Shown here: one piece after another, positions 16,713 to 26,816 of the stretch
Layout: each line of letters opens with the position of its first letter
Position numbering within the stretch: the first letter of the stretch is position 1
Assembly: GCA_022749995.1 (NCBI GenBank)
Contig: JAKIWO010000005.1
Span: forward strand, 1-46,612
DNA length: 46,612 nt
Reading direction: 5' to 3'
Source: Thermoplasmata archaeon
GTDB taxonomy: Archaea; Thermoplasmatota; Thermoplasmata; Lutacidiplasmatales; UBA184
Position numbers and translations under genes: made by a program
The notes under the pieces: model-generated
What the model saw: only the letters and a program-made list of their open reading frames with translations
Told to the model about the DNA's origin: nothing
Database searches by the model: none

Positions 16713-18365
16713 ATGAGCCCGCCCGATTCCGATGCCTCCGCCCGCTTCGACCTTCTCGAACGGAAGGTCGTCGACTCCCTCTTCGAGTTGAACCCGTCGC
16801 TCGCCGTCGGGCTCGGGGTGCACGAGTACGATGGCCGGCTGCCCCCGATCGAGCGCGATGCGACCGACGCGTGGCTGCGGCGTTCGGACCAACTGCTCGC
16901 GGAGCTGCGGCATGGCGATCCTGACCGGCTCGGGGCCGGGCGCCAGATCGACCGACGGTTGCTCGAACTCGCGCTCGAAGGCTGTCAGTTCGACCTCCGC
17001 GAATCGGCCGAGTACGACCGGAACCCGATGGGTTACTTCGGAGCCCTCTCGCTCACGGCGTACACGGTCCGGCCGTACGCCCCACTCGCCGCCCGGGGCG
17101 AAGCGATGCTCCGGGTGCTCCAGGCGGTCCCCGCCTGGCTGCGCACCGCCGAGCGTCGGCTGCGGCCGGAGCTGCCGCTGCCGTTCGTACAGATCGCCTT
17201 GTCCATGGGGCAGGGGCTCCCCCAGCATTTCGCCGACTGCGAGCAACGGCTCGGGCCGGAACTCGAGGAGCTCGCCGGCCGCTTCCGGAAGGCGCGGGAG
17301 CCCGCTGCGGACGCGGTGCGGGCGTTCCATCGCGCCCTGGAGGAACGGTTCCTTCCGCGCGCCAGCCCGGAGTTCGCGCTGGGGGAGGCGCACTATCGCC
17401 GACTGCTCTGGGTGCGTGAGGGCATCTCCCTCTCGCCGGAGGAGCTGCGGGCGCGCGGCGAGGCGGACCTGCGACGGAACCAGGAACGACTCGAGGCGAT
17501 CGTCCGCTCCGCGCCGCCGGCCCGCACGGTCACGGCCTACATGGAGAGGATCGGCGACGACCACGGCTCCGCCGAGGAGCTCCTGCCCGAGACCCGACGA
17601 TGCGTGGCCGAGACGGAGCGGTGGATCCGGGAGAGCGGCCTCATCTCCCTGCCCTCGAGCGTCCTGTGCCGGGTGGAGGAGACCCCGGCGTTCGCTCGGG
17701 CACTCTCGACCGCCAGCATGAACCCGCCGGGACCGTTCGAGGCCCAGGGGAGCGACGGCGTCTACTACGTGACGACGGTCGACCCGGCCTGGACGGCCCA
17801 GCAGCAGGAACAGTGGCTGCGCACACTCTGCCGGCCGATCCTGCGCAACGTGACCGTCCACGAGGTGTACCCGGGCCATTACCTGCAATTCCTCCATCTG
17901 CGCCAAAGCTCCGCCTCGCTCGCCCGGCGCTGCTGCCTGTCCGCCTCCTTCACCGAGGGGTGGGCGCACTACTGCGAACAGCTCGCGATCGAGGAGGGCT
18001 TCGGTGCGCCCGGCACGCCCGCGGAGGCGGTCCAGCTGCAGGACGCGCTCCTGCGCGACTGCCGCCTGATCGTCTCCGTCGGACTCCACTGCCAGGGAAT
18101 GAGCCTCGCGCAAGGAGCCGAATTCTTCCGTCGCGAAGCGCACCTCGAGCCGCTCAACGCCGAGCGCGAGACGATGCGGGGCACGTTCAACCCGGAGTAC
18201 TACTGCTACACGCTCGGCAAGCTCGAGATCCTCCGACTGCGAGGACAGCGCGCCGACTCCGGTCCCGGATCGCTTCGCCGATTCCACGACCGACTGCTCT
18301 CCTTCGGCTGTCCACCGGTCGGCCTGCTCGAGGGGCTGCTCGCCTCCGAACCATCCGCCCCCTAG
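16713..18365 (+). CDS. DUF885 family protein (putative metallopeptidase-like)
   Basis: HEVYPGHYLQFLHLRQ and GWAHYCEQLAIEEGF motifs typical of DUF885. Confidence 0.88.
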   Translation: MSPPDSDASARFDLLERKVVDSLFELNPSLAVGLGVHEYDGRLPPIERDATDAWLRRSDQLLAELRHGDPDRLGAGRQIDRRLLELALEGCQFDLRESAEYDRNPMGYFGALSLTAYTVRPYAPLAARGEAMLRVLQAVPAWLRTAERRLRPELPLPFVQIALSMGQGLPQHFADCEQRLGPELEELAGRFRKAREPAADAVRAFHRALEERFLPRASPEFALGEAHYRRLLWVREGISLSPEELRARGEADLRRNQERLEAIVRSAPPARTVTAYMERIGDDHGSAEELLPETRRCVAETERWIRESGLISLPSSVLCRVEETPAFARALSTASMNPPGPFEAQGSDGVYYVTTVDPAWTAQQQEQWLRTLCRPILRNVTVHEVYPGHYLQFLHLRQSSASLARRCCLSASFTEGWAHYCEQLAIEEGFGAPGTPAEAVQLQDALLRDCRLIVSVGLHCQGMSLAQGAEFFRREAHLEPLNAERETMRGTFNPEYYCYTLGKLEILRLRGQRADSGPGSLRRFHDRLLSFGCPPVGLLEGLLASEPSAP

Positions 18366-18424
18366 CCGGGCCCGTTCCACAACGACTTTGACCCGTCCGC
18401 TCGCATGGCGAGCCAGGTCCACCG

Positions 18425-19747
18425 ATGAGTTTCTCCGCGCCCTCCGCGGAGCTAGCGCCGAGCGGTCCACCCCCGCCCGCTGGGCTCCCTCCGTCGCACC
18501 CTTCCCCGTCCTTGGGCGGATCCGGCCCGCCCCGCACCCACCGATGGATTGCCGTGGCGCTGGCGCTCCTCGTGGTGGTGGGGGGTCTCACGTTCGCGGG
18601 GCTGTACCTCGGAGGGGTCGGACCGTTCAGCCGCTCCTCGGGAACGACGAGCGTGTACGACTTCAGCCGGGCGAAAGCGCTGGCGAACTCGACGGCCAGC
18701 TCCTATGCCGGCGGGTACTCCTCCCTCGCGCTCGCGTTCGGTCTCAATCTCCGCACCCTCCTCACCGTTCCCGTCGGCGCCTTCTTTGGCGGTTCGACCT
18801 GCGGAGTCCAGGTGCTGGCGCCGGGCGCGTTCCAGGTCGGCGGCTCCCCCCAGAGCGCCGGCAGCGGCGCCGCACCGTTCTGGGCGTTCCTGTACGAGAA
18901 CCGTTCCGGCGGGCTCCTCCTGGTCACCGTGGCGCAGGACCATGCCCAGGATGCCGCGGTGCTCCCCCCGGGCTCCGGCTGCGCCCTCTCCGGAGCGGCC
19001 TACGCGAGCGTGCCCTCGTCGACCGTAGATTCCACGGTGGCCGCGCAGGCCGCGAACAACGAGGGCGGGACCGGTTTCCTGAGCGCCCACCCCAACGCGA
19101 CCGGCGTGTACCTGCTCGAGGGAGGCAATGCCGTCGCGGGGGCGGCGTTCGGCGCGCAGTGGCTCGTCGAGTACACCTTGTGCAACCCAGCGGCGGGGCG
19201 CCCGAGCACCGAGCCGCAGTTTACCGCCGTCGTGAACGCGTTGAGCGGGGCGGTGCTCGCGGCCTCGACCTCGGCCATCACCTGCAATGTCAATGCCTCC
19301 GGAGGAGCCCCGAACCCGGTCGGGTCGGTGCTGGTCGTGGGCCCGCCCGAGATCGTGAGCAACAACAGTGGCTGCGCAGCCCACAACGTCAGCGACTGGT
19401 GCTACCGGATCCCGGTGGAGGCGTCGGCCTCGAGGCTGACGGCCAACTCCCTGCGGTTCCAGCTCGCGAACGCGGGCGGCCAGCCGGTCGCCTTTGCGAA
19501 CGCGAGCGGACCGATGCTGCTCGCAGTGGAGACGCTCCTCGGGGAGTACATCGCGAGCTACTCCTTCGCCACCGCGTCGTGGACCACGGGCGGCAACGCG
19601 AGCGTCCAGGTCCAGGATGCGCTCGTGCTGGACCTCGGGTGCGGCCTCTCCGGCCCCTCGGTGTGCAACCCTACTCCGACCGGTCTCGTGCTCGTAGTAG
19701 AGGGCGCCGGCGCGTACTCGGGCCAGGTCGAGGTCGCCCTGACCTAG
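18425..19747 (+). CDS. Membrane-anchored secreted protein, unknown function
   Basis: Pro-rich N-terminus, one TM (WIAVALALLVVVGGLTFAGLYLGG), long Ser/Ala/Asn-rich ectodomain. Confidence 0.75.
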   Translation: MSFSAPSAELAPSGPPPPAGLPPSHPSPSLGGSGPPRTHRWIAVALALLVVVGGLTFAGLYLGGVGPFSRSSGTTSVYDFSRAKALANSTASSYAGGYSSLALAFGLNLRTLLTVPVGAFFGGSTCGVQVLAPGAFQVGGSPQSAGSGAAPFWAFLYENRSGGLLLVTVAQDHAQDAAVLPPGSGCALSGAAYASVPSSTVDSTVAAQAANNEGGTGFLSAHPNATGVYLLEGGNAVAGAAFGAQWLVEYTLCNPAAGRPSTEPQFTAVVNALSGAVLAASTSAITCNVNASGGAPNPVGSVLVVGPPEIVSNNSGCAAHNVSDWCYRIPVEASASRLTANSLRFQLANAGGQPVAFANASGPMLLAVETLLGEYIASYSFATASWTTGGNASVQVQDALVLDLGCGLSGPSVCNPTPTGLVLVVEGAGAYSGQVEVALT

Positions 19748-19924
19748 TCCAGGCTCGGTGGCCCCGTCCCTGCCGCGCGGGTGAGGGCCCGCCGTAGCTC
19801 CGCGACCCGCTTCCGAGCCTCCTTCCGGCGATCGGCCCGCCCGCTACCGACCGGGTGACCGGGCCCAGCACGGTGCGCCTCAAGTCCGTCAGGGTTTTCT
19901 TACGCCGACACTCGGCAGCGGTCC

Positions 19925-20842
19925 ATGGCCGCGCTGGAGGCCCGCGCCCTCACCAAGCTCTACCACGGCCGCCGAGGCACGGTCCGGGCGCTGGACCAGG
20001 TGGACCTCGACATCCCCAAGGGGGAGCTGTTCGCATTCCTCGGCCGCAACGGCGCCGGCAAGACCACGTTCATCAAGGTCGCTGCGACGCTGCTCCTACC
20101 CACGAGCGGGGAGGTGCGGCTGTTCGGGGAAGACGTGGTGGCCCATCCCGAGGCGGTCCGACCGCTGATCGCGCTCGTGCCGCAGGAGGGCCGCCCGTTC
20201 TTCCACATGACGCCGCGCGAGCACGTGTACGAGTACCTGAGGGTCCGCGGCGCGAGCGCCGAGTCGGCCGGCGCGCGCACGAGCGAGGTGATCACGGCGA
20301 TGGGGCTCACGCCGTTTGAGAACGAGCCGTCGTACCGGCTCTCCGGCGGTGTCCAGCAGCGGACGCTGGTGGCGATGATCCTCGCGACCGAGGCGCCGTT
20401 CCTGTTCCTGGACGAGCCGACCCTCGGGATGGACCCGTTCGGTCGCCGGCAGGTCTGGGAGGTCATCCGGCGCGCGGTCCGCAAGGGCTCCACGGTGCTG
20501 CTGACGACGCACTACCTGGACGAGGCCGAGCAGCTGGCGCAGGAGCTCGCGGTGATCGACTCGGGGAAGGTGCTCTACCGCGGCGCGCCCGAGGCGCTCA
20601 AGTCGACCGTCAAGCGCGAGGTCCGGCTGCAGTTCTCCGGAGGGTTCACCGCAAAGGAGCTCGCGGAGTACGGCCAGGTCATCCAGGACCGGAACCGGCT
20701 CGTGCTGCTCACGATGCGTTCGCGGGTGCGGGAACTCACCGACCGGGCGCTCGAGCGCGGGGGCGAGGTCACCGTGGGACCGGTCACGCTCGAGGAGGCG
20801 TTCCTGGAGCTGGTCGGCCGCGGGATCGAGGAGGAGCAATGA
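19925..20842 (+). CDS. ABC transporter ATP-binding protein (DrrA type)
   Basis: Walker A GRNGAGKTT, signature LSGGVQQR, Walker B FLFLDEPTLGMDP. Confidence 0.95.
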   Translation: MAALEARALTKLYHGRRGTVRALDQVDLDIPKGELFAFLGRNGAGKTTFIKVAATLLLPTSGEVRLFGEDVVAHPEAVRPLIALVPQEGRPFFHMTPREHVYEYLRVRGASAESAGARTSEVITAMGLTPFENEPSYRLSGGVQQRTLVAMILATEAPFLFLDEPTLGMDPFGRRQVWEVIRRAVRKGSTVLLTTHYLDEAEQLAQELAVIDSGKVLYRGAPEALKSTVKREVRLQFSGGFTAKELAEYGQVIQDRNRLVLLTMRSRVRELTDRALERGGEVTVGPVTLEEAFLELVGRGIEEEQ

Positions 20843-21603
20843 GCGTCCGTCAGCAGGCGTACGCGGCGCTGCGGATCTGCTACTTCAACGGCATCATGCC
20901 GCTGTGGCGGTCTCCGCTGCTCATCGGGGCGGTCTTCCTCACACCGTTCAGTTTTCTGTTCTTCCTCTACGTCATCGCCCCGCGGGCGCTCTTCCCGTTC
21001 GGCGTCGTCGGCGGCGTACTGTTCACCGCGCTCTTCACGGGGAACGGCATGCTCAACGACGCGGCCTACCTTCGACTCGAGCGGCAGCTCCAGCAGGTGT
21101 TCGTGGCGAGTCCGGTCCGTCCGCTCGCCTTCCTGATCGGAATGGCGCTCAGCGAGCTCGCGTTCGCGCTGCCGGCGATGGTGCTCTTCCTCGGGATCCT
21201 GCTGTGGGTGCATCCGTTCTCGGCGCTCGGCTTGGCGGCGCTCGTCGGCGTGGTCCTGCTGACCTGGCTCATGGCGTGCACGCTGGGCTTCTTTGTCTCC
21301 ACGCTGTTCCAGCAGCTGCGCGAGATCTGGCCGATCGGCACGCTGATCTTTTCCAGCCTGTCGGTGCTGCCCCCGGTGTTCTACCCGGCGACGGCGATCC
21401 CCGCGCCGTACCAGTGGGTCGCTTTCCTCGCGCCATCGACCTTCGCCGCGCAGCTCGCCGACCGGGTGGTCGGGCTCGGCGGGGGGATCACGACGAGCGT
21501 CCCGGCGTTCAACGGCCCGCTGTTCGACCTGCTCGGCTTGGCCGCGCTCACGCTGCTCCTCGCCTCGGCCGCGACGTACTTCTCGCGGTGGCGGGAGAGC
21601 TAG
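20839..21603 (+). CDS. ABC-2 type permease
   Basis: Six hydrophobic segments; 4-bp overlap with ATPase gene. Confidence 0.92.
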   Translation: MSVRQQAYAALRICYFNGIMPLWRSPLLIGAVFLTPFSFLFFLYVIAPRALFPFGVVGGVLFTALFTGNGMLNDAAYLRLERQLQQVFVASPVRPLAFLIGMALSELAFALPAMVLFLGILLWVHPFSALGLAALVGVVLLTWLMACTLGFFVSTLFQQLREIWPIGTLIFSSLSVLPPVFYPATAIPAPYQWVAFLAPSTFAAQLADRVVGLGGGITTSVPAFNGPLFDLLGLAALTLLLASAATYFSRWRES

Positions 21604-21617
21604 CGCGAGCGCCGCCT

Positions 21618-22889
21618 TCACCGACCCGGAACGATCTCGCGGGCGCCTCGGGGCCAGCCTTCCCCTCCGGCGGGGGTGGGAGTCCGACGGGTGAGCCCCC
21701 ACAACACGGCGGTGATCGCTCCGAGGGCCACCCCGAAGACCAGTCCGGCCGTGCGCAGGCCGGCGAGCTCGGCGAGCTCCGCCACCCCGATGGTCGGGAC
21801 GGCGAGCGCCAGATAGCCGGCGACGTAGAAAGCCGAGAGGATCTCTCCGCGGCTTCGCTCGGGTGCGATACGGTCGATCAGCGTGACCGAGCCCATGAAC
21901 GCGCAGCCGACGCCGACCCCGAGCACGGCCGCACTCCCGGCCAGCAGCGGGAAGGAGCCGGCCCCGAGCGCGAGCACGAACAGCCCCAGCCCCCCGAGCA
22001 GCAGCGGGAGGCCGAGCAGCAGTGCGTCCCGGTCCCGCACTTGGCCGAGCACGAGCTGCACGAGGGCGGCGCACCCGAAGAGGGTCGCCACGCTCGCCCC
22101 CACGACAGCGGTGTTGGAGAGGCCGAGGCCGGAGCGCAGCAGCGACGGAGCCAAGGCGGCGAACAGTCCGTAGAGCGAGTAACAGGCGGCGAGGCCCCCG
22201 ACGGAGACCCAGAACGCCGAGCCGATCTCGTGGGGTACCCGCATCCGCTGGACCGCGGGGCTCACCGAGCGGTTCCAGGCCGGGACCGTCTCGGGGGTCC
22301 GCGAGATGAGCAGAAAACCGATGCCGCTCAGCGCGAACAGCAGGAGGAAGACGAGCTCGGTCGGCCAGGGCGCGTACTCTACCAAGAGCCCGCTCAGCAG
22401 CACGCCCACGCTGACGCCCCCGAAGTTCGCGGCCACGGCGACCCGGGCGACGTGGTGCTGATCGTGCCGGGGTTCCAGGCTCGCCAGGCACGCGGTCGAG
22501 GTGCTCGTCGTCGCTCCGACGGCGAGACCGGAGAGGACCCGGGCGAGAGCGAGACCGAACACCCCCCCCGCGAACAGGAACGCGAGCGCACTCGCGGCGG
22601 CGAGCGCCATGCCGATGTGCAGCACCGGCTTGCGCCCCAGGAGGTCGGACTGGGGGGCCAGGAGGAAGAGCGTCGTCACCACGCCCAGCGTGTAGGCGGC
22701 GAAGATCAGCGCGAGCGTCCCGGATCCGAAATGGAACCGCCCCTCGTACACCGGGTAGAGCGGGGTGGGGATGCCGGCGGCGAACGCGGTGACCGCGAGG
22801 ACGAGGGCCACTTGGCGGAACGGCCACCGACTCGGTCGGGGTCGACCGACCTCGGTGGTCGTCTCCGTCCCCGACGCGGCCGGCGTCAT
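21618..22889 (-). CDS. MFS transporter
   Basis: About 12 TM helices; DLLGRKPVLHIGM between TM2 and TM3. Confidence 0.9.
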   Translation of the reverse strand: MTPAASGTETTTEVGRPRPSRWPFRQVALVLAVTAFAAGIPTPLYPVYEGRFHFGSGTLALIFAAYTLGVVTTLFLLAPQSDLLGRKPVLHIGMALAAASALAFLFAGGVFGLALARVLSGLAVGATTSTSTACLASLEPRHDQHHVARVAVAANFGGVSVGVLLSGLLVEYAPWPTELVFLLLFALSGIGFLLISRTPETVPAWNRSVSPAVQRMRVPHEIGSAFWVSVGGLAACYSLYGLFAALAPSLLRSGLGLSNTAVVGASVATLFGCAALVQLVLGQVRDRDALLLGLPLLLGGLGLFVLALGAGSFPLLAGSAAVLGVGVGCAFMGSVTLIDRIAPERSRGEILSAFYVAGYLALAVPTIGVAELAELAGLRTAGLVFGVALGAITAVLWGLTRRTPTPAGGEGWPRGAREIVPGR

Positions 22890-22956
22890 CGCGAACGGAC
22901 GGGAGTCGCCGGCCGGGCCCGTTGCGGTCCGCGTCGCCCTTCGGACCCCTGGGACG

Positions 22957-23760
22957 TCAGGGCACCACCGTCGAGCGGAAGTCCGCCGGCAAGGGGGGCC
23001 ATTTGAGCTGGAGGCCGTCCAGCGCCTCGACGAGGATCCGCGAGACGCTCAGGTTGCGGAACCACTTGCGGTTGGCCGGGATCACGTACCACGGGGCGTA
23101 GGGGGTGCTGGTCTTCTCCAACATCTCCTCGAAGGCGCGTTGGTACGCCGGCCAGCGCTTGCGTTCCGGTAGGTCCGCACTCGAGAACTTCCAGTACTTC
23201 GTCCGGTCGCGCAGCCGCGCCTCGAGCCGCTTCCGTTGCTCGTCGAAGCTGATGTGCAGGAAGAACTTGAGGATCAGCGTCCCCTCCTCGGTGAGCGAGC
23301 GCTCGAAGTCGTTGATCTGCCGGTAGTGGCGCAGCCAGGTCGACCGGGGCGCGAGCTTCTCGACCCGGACGACGAGGACCTCCTCGTAGTGGCTCCGATT
23401 GAAGATCGTGATCTCCCCCTTCTCCGGGGTTTGGCGGTGGACCCGCCAGAGGAAATCGTGGGCGGACTCCTCCGGGGTCGGACGGCCGAATCGGGCCACA
23501 CGCACCCCTTGGGGATTGACCCCCTCGAAGACGTGACGGATCGTCCCGTCCTTGCCCCCGGCATCGATCGCCTGCAGTACGATCAGCACGCTCCGGCGGT
23601 GGTCGGCGTAGAGCAGCTCCTGCAGCCGTTCGAGGCGGGTGGTCAACTCGCGAGTGGCGGCGAGCGCCTTCTTCTTCTTGCCGTCAAAACCGTCGGTCGA
23701 ATCGGGGTCGTGGGCCGAGAGGCGCACCTGTTCCCCGGGTCGCACTCGATAGGACTGCAT
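22957..23760 (-). CDS. PPK2 family polyphosphate kinase
   Basis: VLIVLQAIDAGGKDGTIRHVFEGVNPQGVRV, NRSHYEEVLVVRV, KFFLHISFDEQRKRLEARL. Confidence 0.95.
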   Translation of the reverse strand: MQSYRVRPGEQVRLSAHDPDSTDGFDGKKKKALAATRELTTRLERLQELLYADHRRSVLIVLQAIDAGGKDGTIRHVFEGVNPQGVRVARFGRPTPEESAHDFLWRVHRQTPEKGEITIFNRSHYEEVLVVRVEKLAPRSTWLRHYRQINDFERSLTEEGTLILKFFLHISFDEQRKRLEARLRDRTKYWKFSSADLPERKRWPAYQRAFEEMLEKTSTPYAPWYVIPANRKWFRNLSVSRILVEALDGLQLKWPPLPADFRSTVVP

Positions 23761-23881
23761 CGTTCGCCGAGGGCGTCGAGGCGAGCCGGTCCCGGTTCTT
23801 CTCAGTTTCCCTGCGCGGGGGAGGCGGTCGGAGTCGACGACGGCTCCGTCGAACTCGCTCGCCCACCTCGCGGCGGACGCG

Positions 23882-24310
23882 CTAGCGTTCGAGCGCGGCG
23901 CGAACGTGGGCACCGGGAAGGATGCCCTCGACGACGCGGGTCACGCGACCCTCCGCATCGAGGAAAAAGGTGACGCGCCGCGCCAGGCCCCAGAGTCCCA
24001 GCACGCCGTACGACCGGGCGATCGACCGGTCCCGGTCGGCGATGAGCGGGTACGGTATCCCGCACTTCTGCGCGAAGTTCCGCTGGGACTCCACGTTGTC
24101 CACGCTAACCCCGACGACCGCCACCCCCTTCGCTCGGAGCTCGGGGTAGTGCTCGGTGAATCCACGGGCCTCCGCGGTGCAGCCGGCGGTGTTCGCTTTG
24201 GGATAGAAGTAGAGCACGAGCGGCCGTCCGTGCGTCGAGGAGAGCGCGAACGGCGCGCCCTCGGCGGTCACCCCGGTGAACTCGGGAGCCCGGTCTCCAA
24301 CGGCGATCAT
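23882..24310 (-). CDS. Peroxiredoxin (AhpC/TSA, BCP-like)
   Basis: VLYFYPKANTAGCTAEARGFTEHYPEL, GVSVDNVESQRNFAQKCGIPYPLIAD. Confidence 0.92.
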   Translation of the reverse strand: MIAVGDRAPEFTGVTAEGAPFALSSTHGRPLVLYFYPKANTAGCTAEARGFTEHYPELRAKGVAVVGVSVDNVESQRNFAQKCGIPYPLIADRDRSIARSYGVLGLWGLARRVTFFLDAEGRVTRVVEGILPGAHVRAALER

Positions 24311-24341
24311 CGACGGGCCGGGGGGATAGGAGGGCTGCCCC

Positions 24342-24734
24342 CTAGACGAACACGCGGACGGCGCCGCCGGTGGATTCCACCGCGAGCGGTGTGAGGGGGC
24401 GACATTCCGTCCGTGCGAACACGGGCGCCATTTTCGCCATCGCTTCGAGGAATTCGGGGGGCAGCTTGTCCATCCCCGGCAGCCCGAGGATGGGCTGAGC
24501 TCGAACCTCGCCCGTCCGCGCGTCGAAGACGGCGTTGTGCTGCGGGCACTTGATCACTCCGCTCTTGAAGGTGCCGAGGTCCAGCGGCGCGTTCATGTGG
24601 CCGCATCGGTTGATGTACGCCCGGAGCTCGCCGGAGAGGTTCAGCACCAGGACGTCTTCGCCTCCGGCCCGTCCGTGCGCCATCTCGCCGGGTTTCAAGT
24701 GCTTGGCCTCCACGACCTCCTGCCATGCCTGCAT
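24342..24734 (-). CDS. Rieske 2Fe-2S domain protein
   Basis: CGHMNAPLDLG...CPQHNAVFDARTGEV ligand pattern. Confidence 0.9.
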   Translation of the reverse strand: MQAWQEVVEAKHLKPGEMAHGRAGGEDVLVLNLSGELRAYINRCGHMNAPLDLGTFKSGVIKCPQHNAVFDARTGEVRAQPILGLPGMDKLPPEFLEAMAKMAPVFARTECRPLTPLAVESTGGAVRVFV

Positions 24735-24829
24735 CGGGATCCCCAGTAGGCAGAATAGAGACCATACTTAAGCTTTGAATAGTAAAGTACAGGAAGCTTT
24801 TAGAACTCCCTTCTCGTGCAACGGACGGG

Positions 24830-25156
24830 ATGGCACCGCCCACTCAACCTCCCGAGCATTCGCACTGCGACTTTGAGGGCACCTTCCGCCTCTTGGGCGA
24901 GAAGTACGTGCTGCATATCCTCCTGGCCCTGGTGCAGCGCAGCCCTCGGCGCTTCAGCGACCTCCAGGAGAGCCTTCGTGCGAACACCGCCACGTTGACC
25001 GACCGGCTGCGGAGGATGCAGTCCCTCGGCTTGGTGGCCCGCGAGGTCATCCGGGTGGTCCCACGGCGGGTGGAATACCGACTCACCCCGATGGGTCGGG
25101 ACCTCGTGAAGATCTTCACCCCGATGATGCGGTGGCGCGAGAAGTACTCGAAGTAG
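24830..25156 (+). CDS. HxlR family transcriptional regulator
   Basis: CDFEGTFRLLGEKYVLHILLALVQRSPRRFSDLQESLR..TLTDRLRRMQSLGLVAREV..VEYRLTPMGRDL. Confidence 0.93.
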   Translation: MAPPTQPPEHSHCDFEGTFRLLGEKYVLHILLALVQRSPRRFSDLQESLRANTATLTDRLRRMQSLGLVAREVIRVVPRRVEYRLTPMGRDLVKIFTPMMRWREKYSK

Positions 25157-26795
25157 CCCCGGGCCTGCGCCCCTTCCGCTCCCCTGTCCCGGATTGAACT
25201 CGCAGGGCCGTGGGAACGGCCGGTGACCGTGGCTCGGGAACGGGTCCTGGGCTTCGTTCGCGGCCGCGGAGCTGCGGGAGGTGGGTGAATTTGGGGTGAC
25301 GCCGGGGCCCGAGCACTTCCTCGCCGAACAGGACGGCCACGCCTCCGATCAGGGTGACGATGGCGGCGATCCAGAAGGCATACTGGAACGCCTCGAGCCG
25401 GGGTAGGTTCGTGCCCGCGAGAGGGCCGCTCGGTATGATGATGCCGGTCACGTACGCGGCGAGGAGCGAGCCGACGATGGGCGCACCGAGACTTCCGCCC
25501 AAGTTCCGGAACACGTTGTTCATCGCCGTCGCCTGGCCCATGTCCTTCGGGTCGACGGTGAGGACGAGCATGTTGATGATCGAGGCGTTGAGCAGCGCGA
25601 TCCCGGCGCCGGTCACCGTCTCGTAGAGCAGGCTCTGCTCGAGCGTCTGGGCCGAGGCGAGCAGGACAAAGCCGAGGCTCGTCACCAGCGCGCCTCCAAG
25701 AGCGAGCGGCTTGACCCCCACCCGCGATACGGCGATGCTGGCCACGATGGCGACGCCCATCATCGAAAGCGCGAGCGGGACGATGTCGATCCCGGCCTGC
25801 AGGATGTTCTGCGAGAAGCCGCCGGAGACCGCGGGGAACTCGAACCGGTAGATGAGGGCGAAGAGCGCCATGTACATTCCGAGGCCGGCGACCGTGAGCA
25901 CGGCATTGGTCACGGCCACGTTTCGCTCCCGGAGCAGGCGGGGATCCACGATCGGCTCCCGTCCCTGGCGGGTCCAGCGCACCTCCCAGACCACGAACGG
26001 CGCGATGAGGAGCAGGCCCACGCCAGCGAACCCGAGGGTCAGCGGCGAGTTCCAGCCCCAGGATTGGCCTTGGGAGAGGGCCCCCACGACGCCGGCGAGC
26101 GCTCCCCCGAGCAGCGCGGCGCCCACGTAGTCCACGCGGGTGTTAGGCCGGCGGTAGGAGGACTCGCGGATCAGGAACAGCACCGCGACCGTGAGGAGCA
26201 GGACGAACGGGATCGCGGAGTGGTAGGTCACCCGCCAACCGTAGTTCTGCGAGACGAACGAGCCGATCGGCAGGCTGATGGCGAAGCCAATCCCGAACAT
26301 CGCGCTCAGGATCCCCTGCGCGCGCGGAACGAGCTCCCGCGGGAACTCCTCGCGGACCAGCGACATGCCGAGCGGCAGGATGGTGAGGCCCACCCCCTGG
26401 ACGGTCCGGGCGGCCACCATGAACTCGAAGTTCGGCGAGAATCCGGTGACCGAGACTGCGCCGGCGTAGGCGAGCATGACGCCCATCAGGACCTTGCGCT
26501 TGCCGTAGATGTCGCCGAGCTTGCCGACGACGGGGCTCATCGCCACGCCGGAGATCGCGTAGGCCGAGATGACCAGGCTCACCTGCGCGGTGTCGACGTG
26601 GAAGTCGCTCTGGATCGTCGGTAGCGAGGGGGTCAGCATCCCCTCGACGTACAGGACAATCATCACGATCCCCGCGAGCACCAGCATGACCCGGTTGGCG
26701 TAGGCGCGGTCGAAGCTCTCGAGGGTCTTGGCCACCGGCGAGCTCCCCCACGGCGTCGCGGCGGCGGAAGCCCCGCGGTGCGGTTCGCCCTCCAA
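25116..26795 (-). CDS. MFS transporter, DHA2-like
   Basis: 14-TM profile; GKLGDIYGKRKVLMGVMLAYAGAV; GIGFAISLPIGSFVSQNYGWR. Confidence 0.9.
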   Translation of the reverse strand: MEGEPHRGASAAATPWGSSPVAKTLESFDRAYANRVMLVLAGIVMIVLYVEGMLTPSLPTIQSDFHVDTAQVSLVISAYAISGVAMSPVVGKLGDIYGKRKVLMGVMLAYAGAVSVTGFSPNFEFMVAARTVQGVGLTILPLGMSLVREEFPRELVPRAQGILSAMFGIGFAISLPIGSFVSQNYGWRVTYHSAIPFVLLLTVAVLFLIRESSYRRPNTRVDYVGAALLGGALAGVVGALSQGQSWGWNSPLTLGFAGVGLLLIAPFVVWEVRWTRQGREPIVDPRLLRERNVAVTNAVLTVAGLGMYMALFALIYRFEFPAVSGGFSQNILQAGIDIVPLALSMMGVAIVASIAVSRVGVKPLALGGALVTSLGFVLLASAQTLEQSLLYETVTGAGIALLNASIINMLVLTVDPKDMGQATAMNNVFRNLGGSLGAPIVGSLLAAYVTGIIIPSGPLAGTNLPRLEAFQYAFWIAAIVTLIGGVAVLFGEEVLGPRRHPKFTHLPQLRGRERSPGPVPEPRSPAVPTALRVQSGTGERKGRRPGATSSTSRATASSG

Positions 26796-26816
26796 CGTCC
26801 CGACCTCGCGCGTGCC

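Noticed and set aside
16131-18470. 779-aa minus-strand ORF
   Set aside because: Antisense to the DUF885 gene; composition typical of GC-driven shadow coding.
20575-22827. 750-aa minus-strand ORF
   Set aside because: Off-frame relative to the MFS gene and antisense to ABC genes; low-complexity Arg/Gly-rich.
20904-23006. 700-aa plus-strand ORF
   Set aside because: Overlaps ABC permease in another frame and is antisense to the MFS gene; no recognisable domain.
25116-25156. Regulatory antisense overlap between MFS and HxlR genes
   Set aside because: A short convergent 3' overlap is common in compact high-GC genomes; no evidence of regulation.
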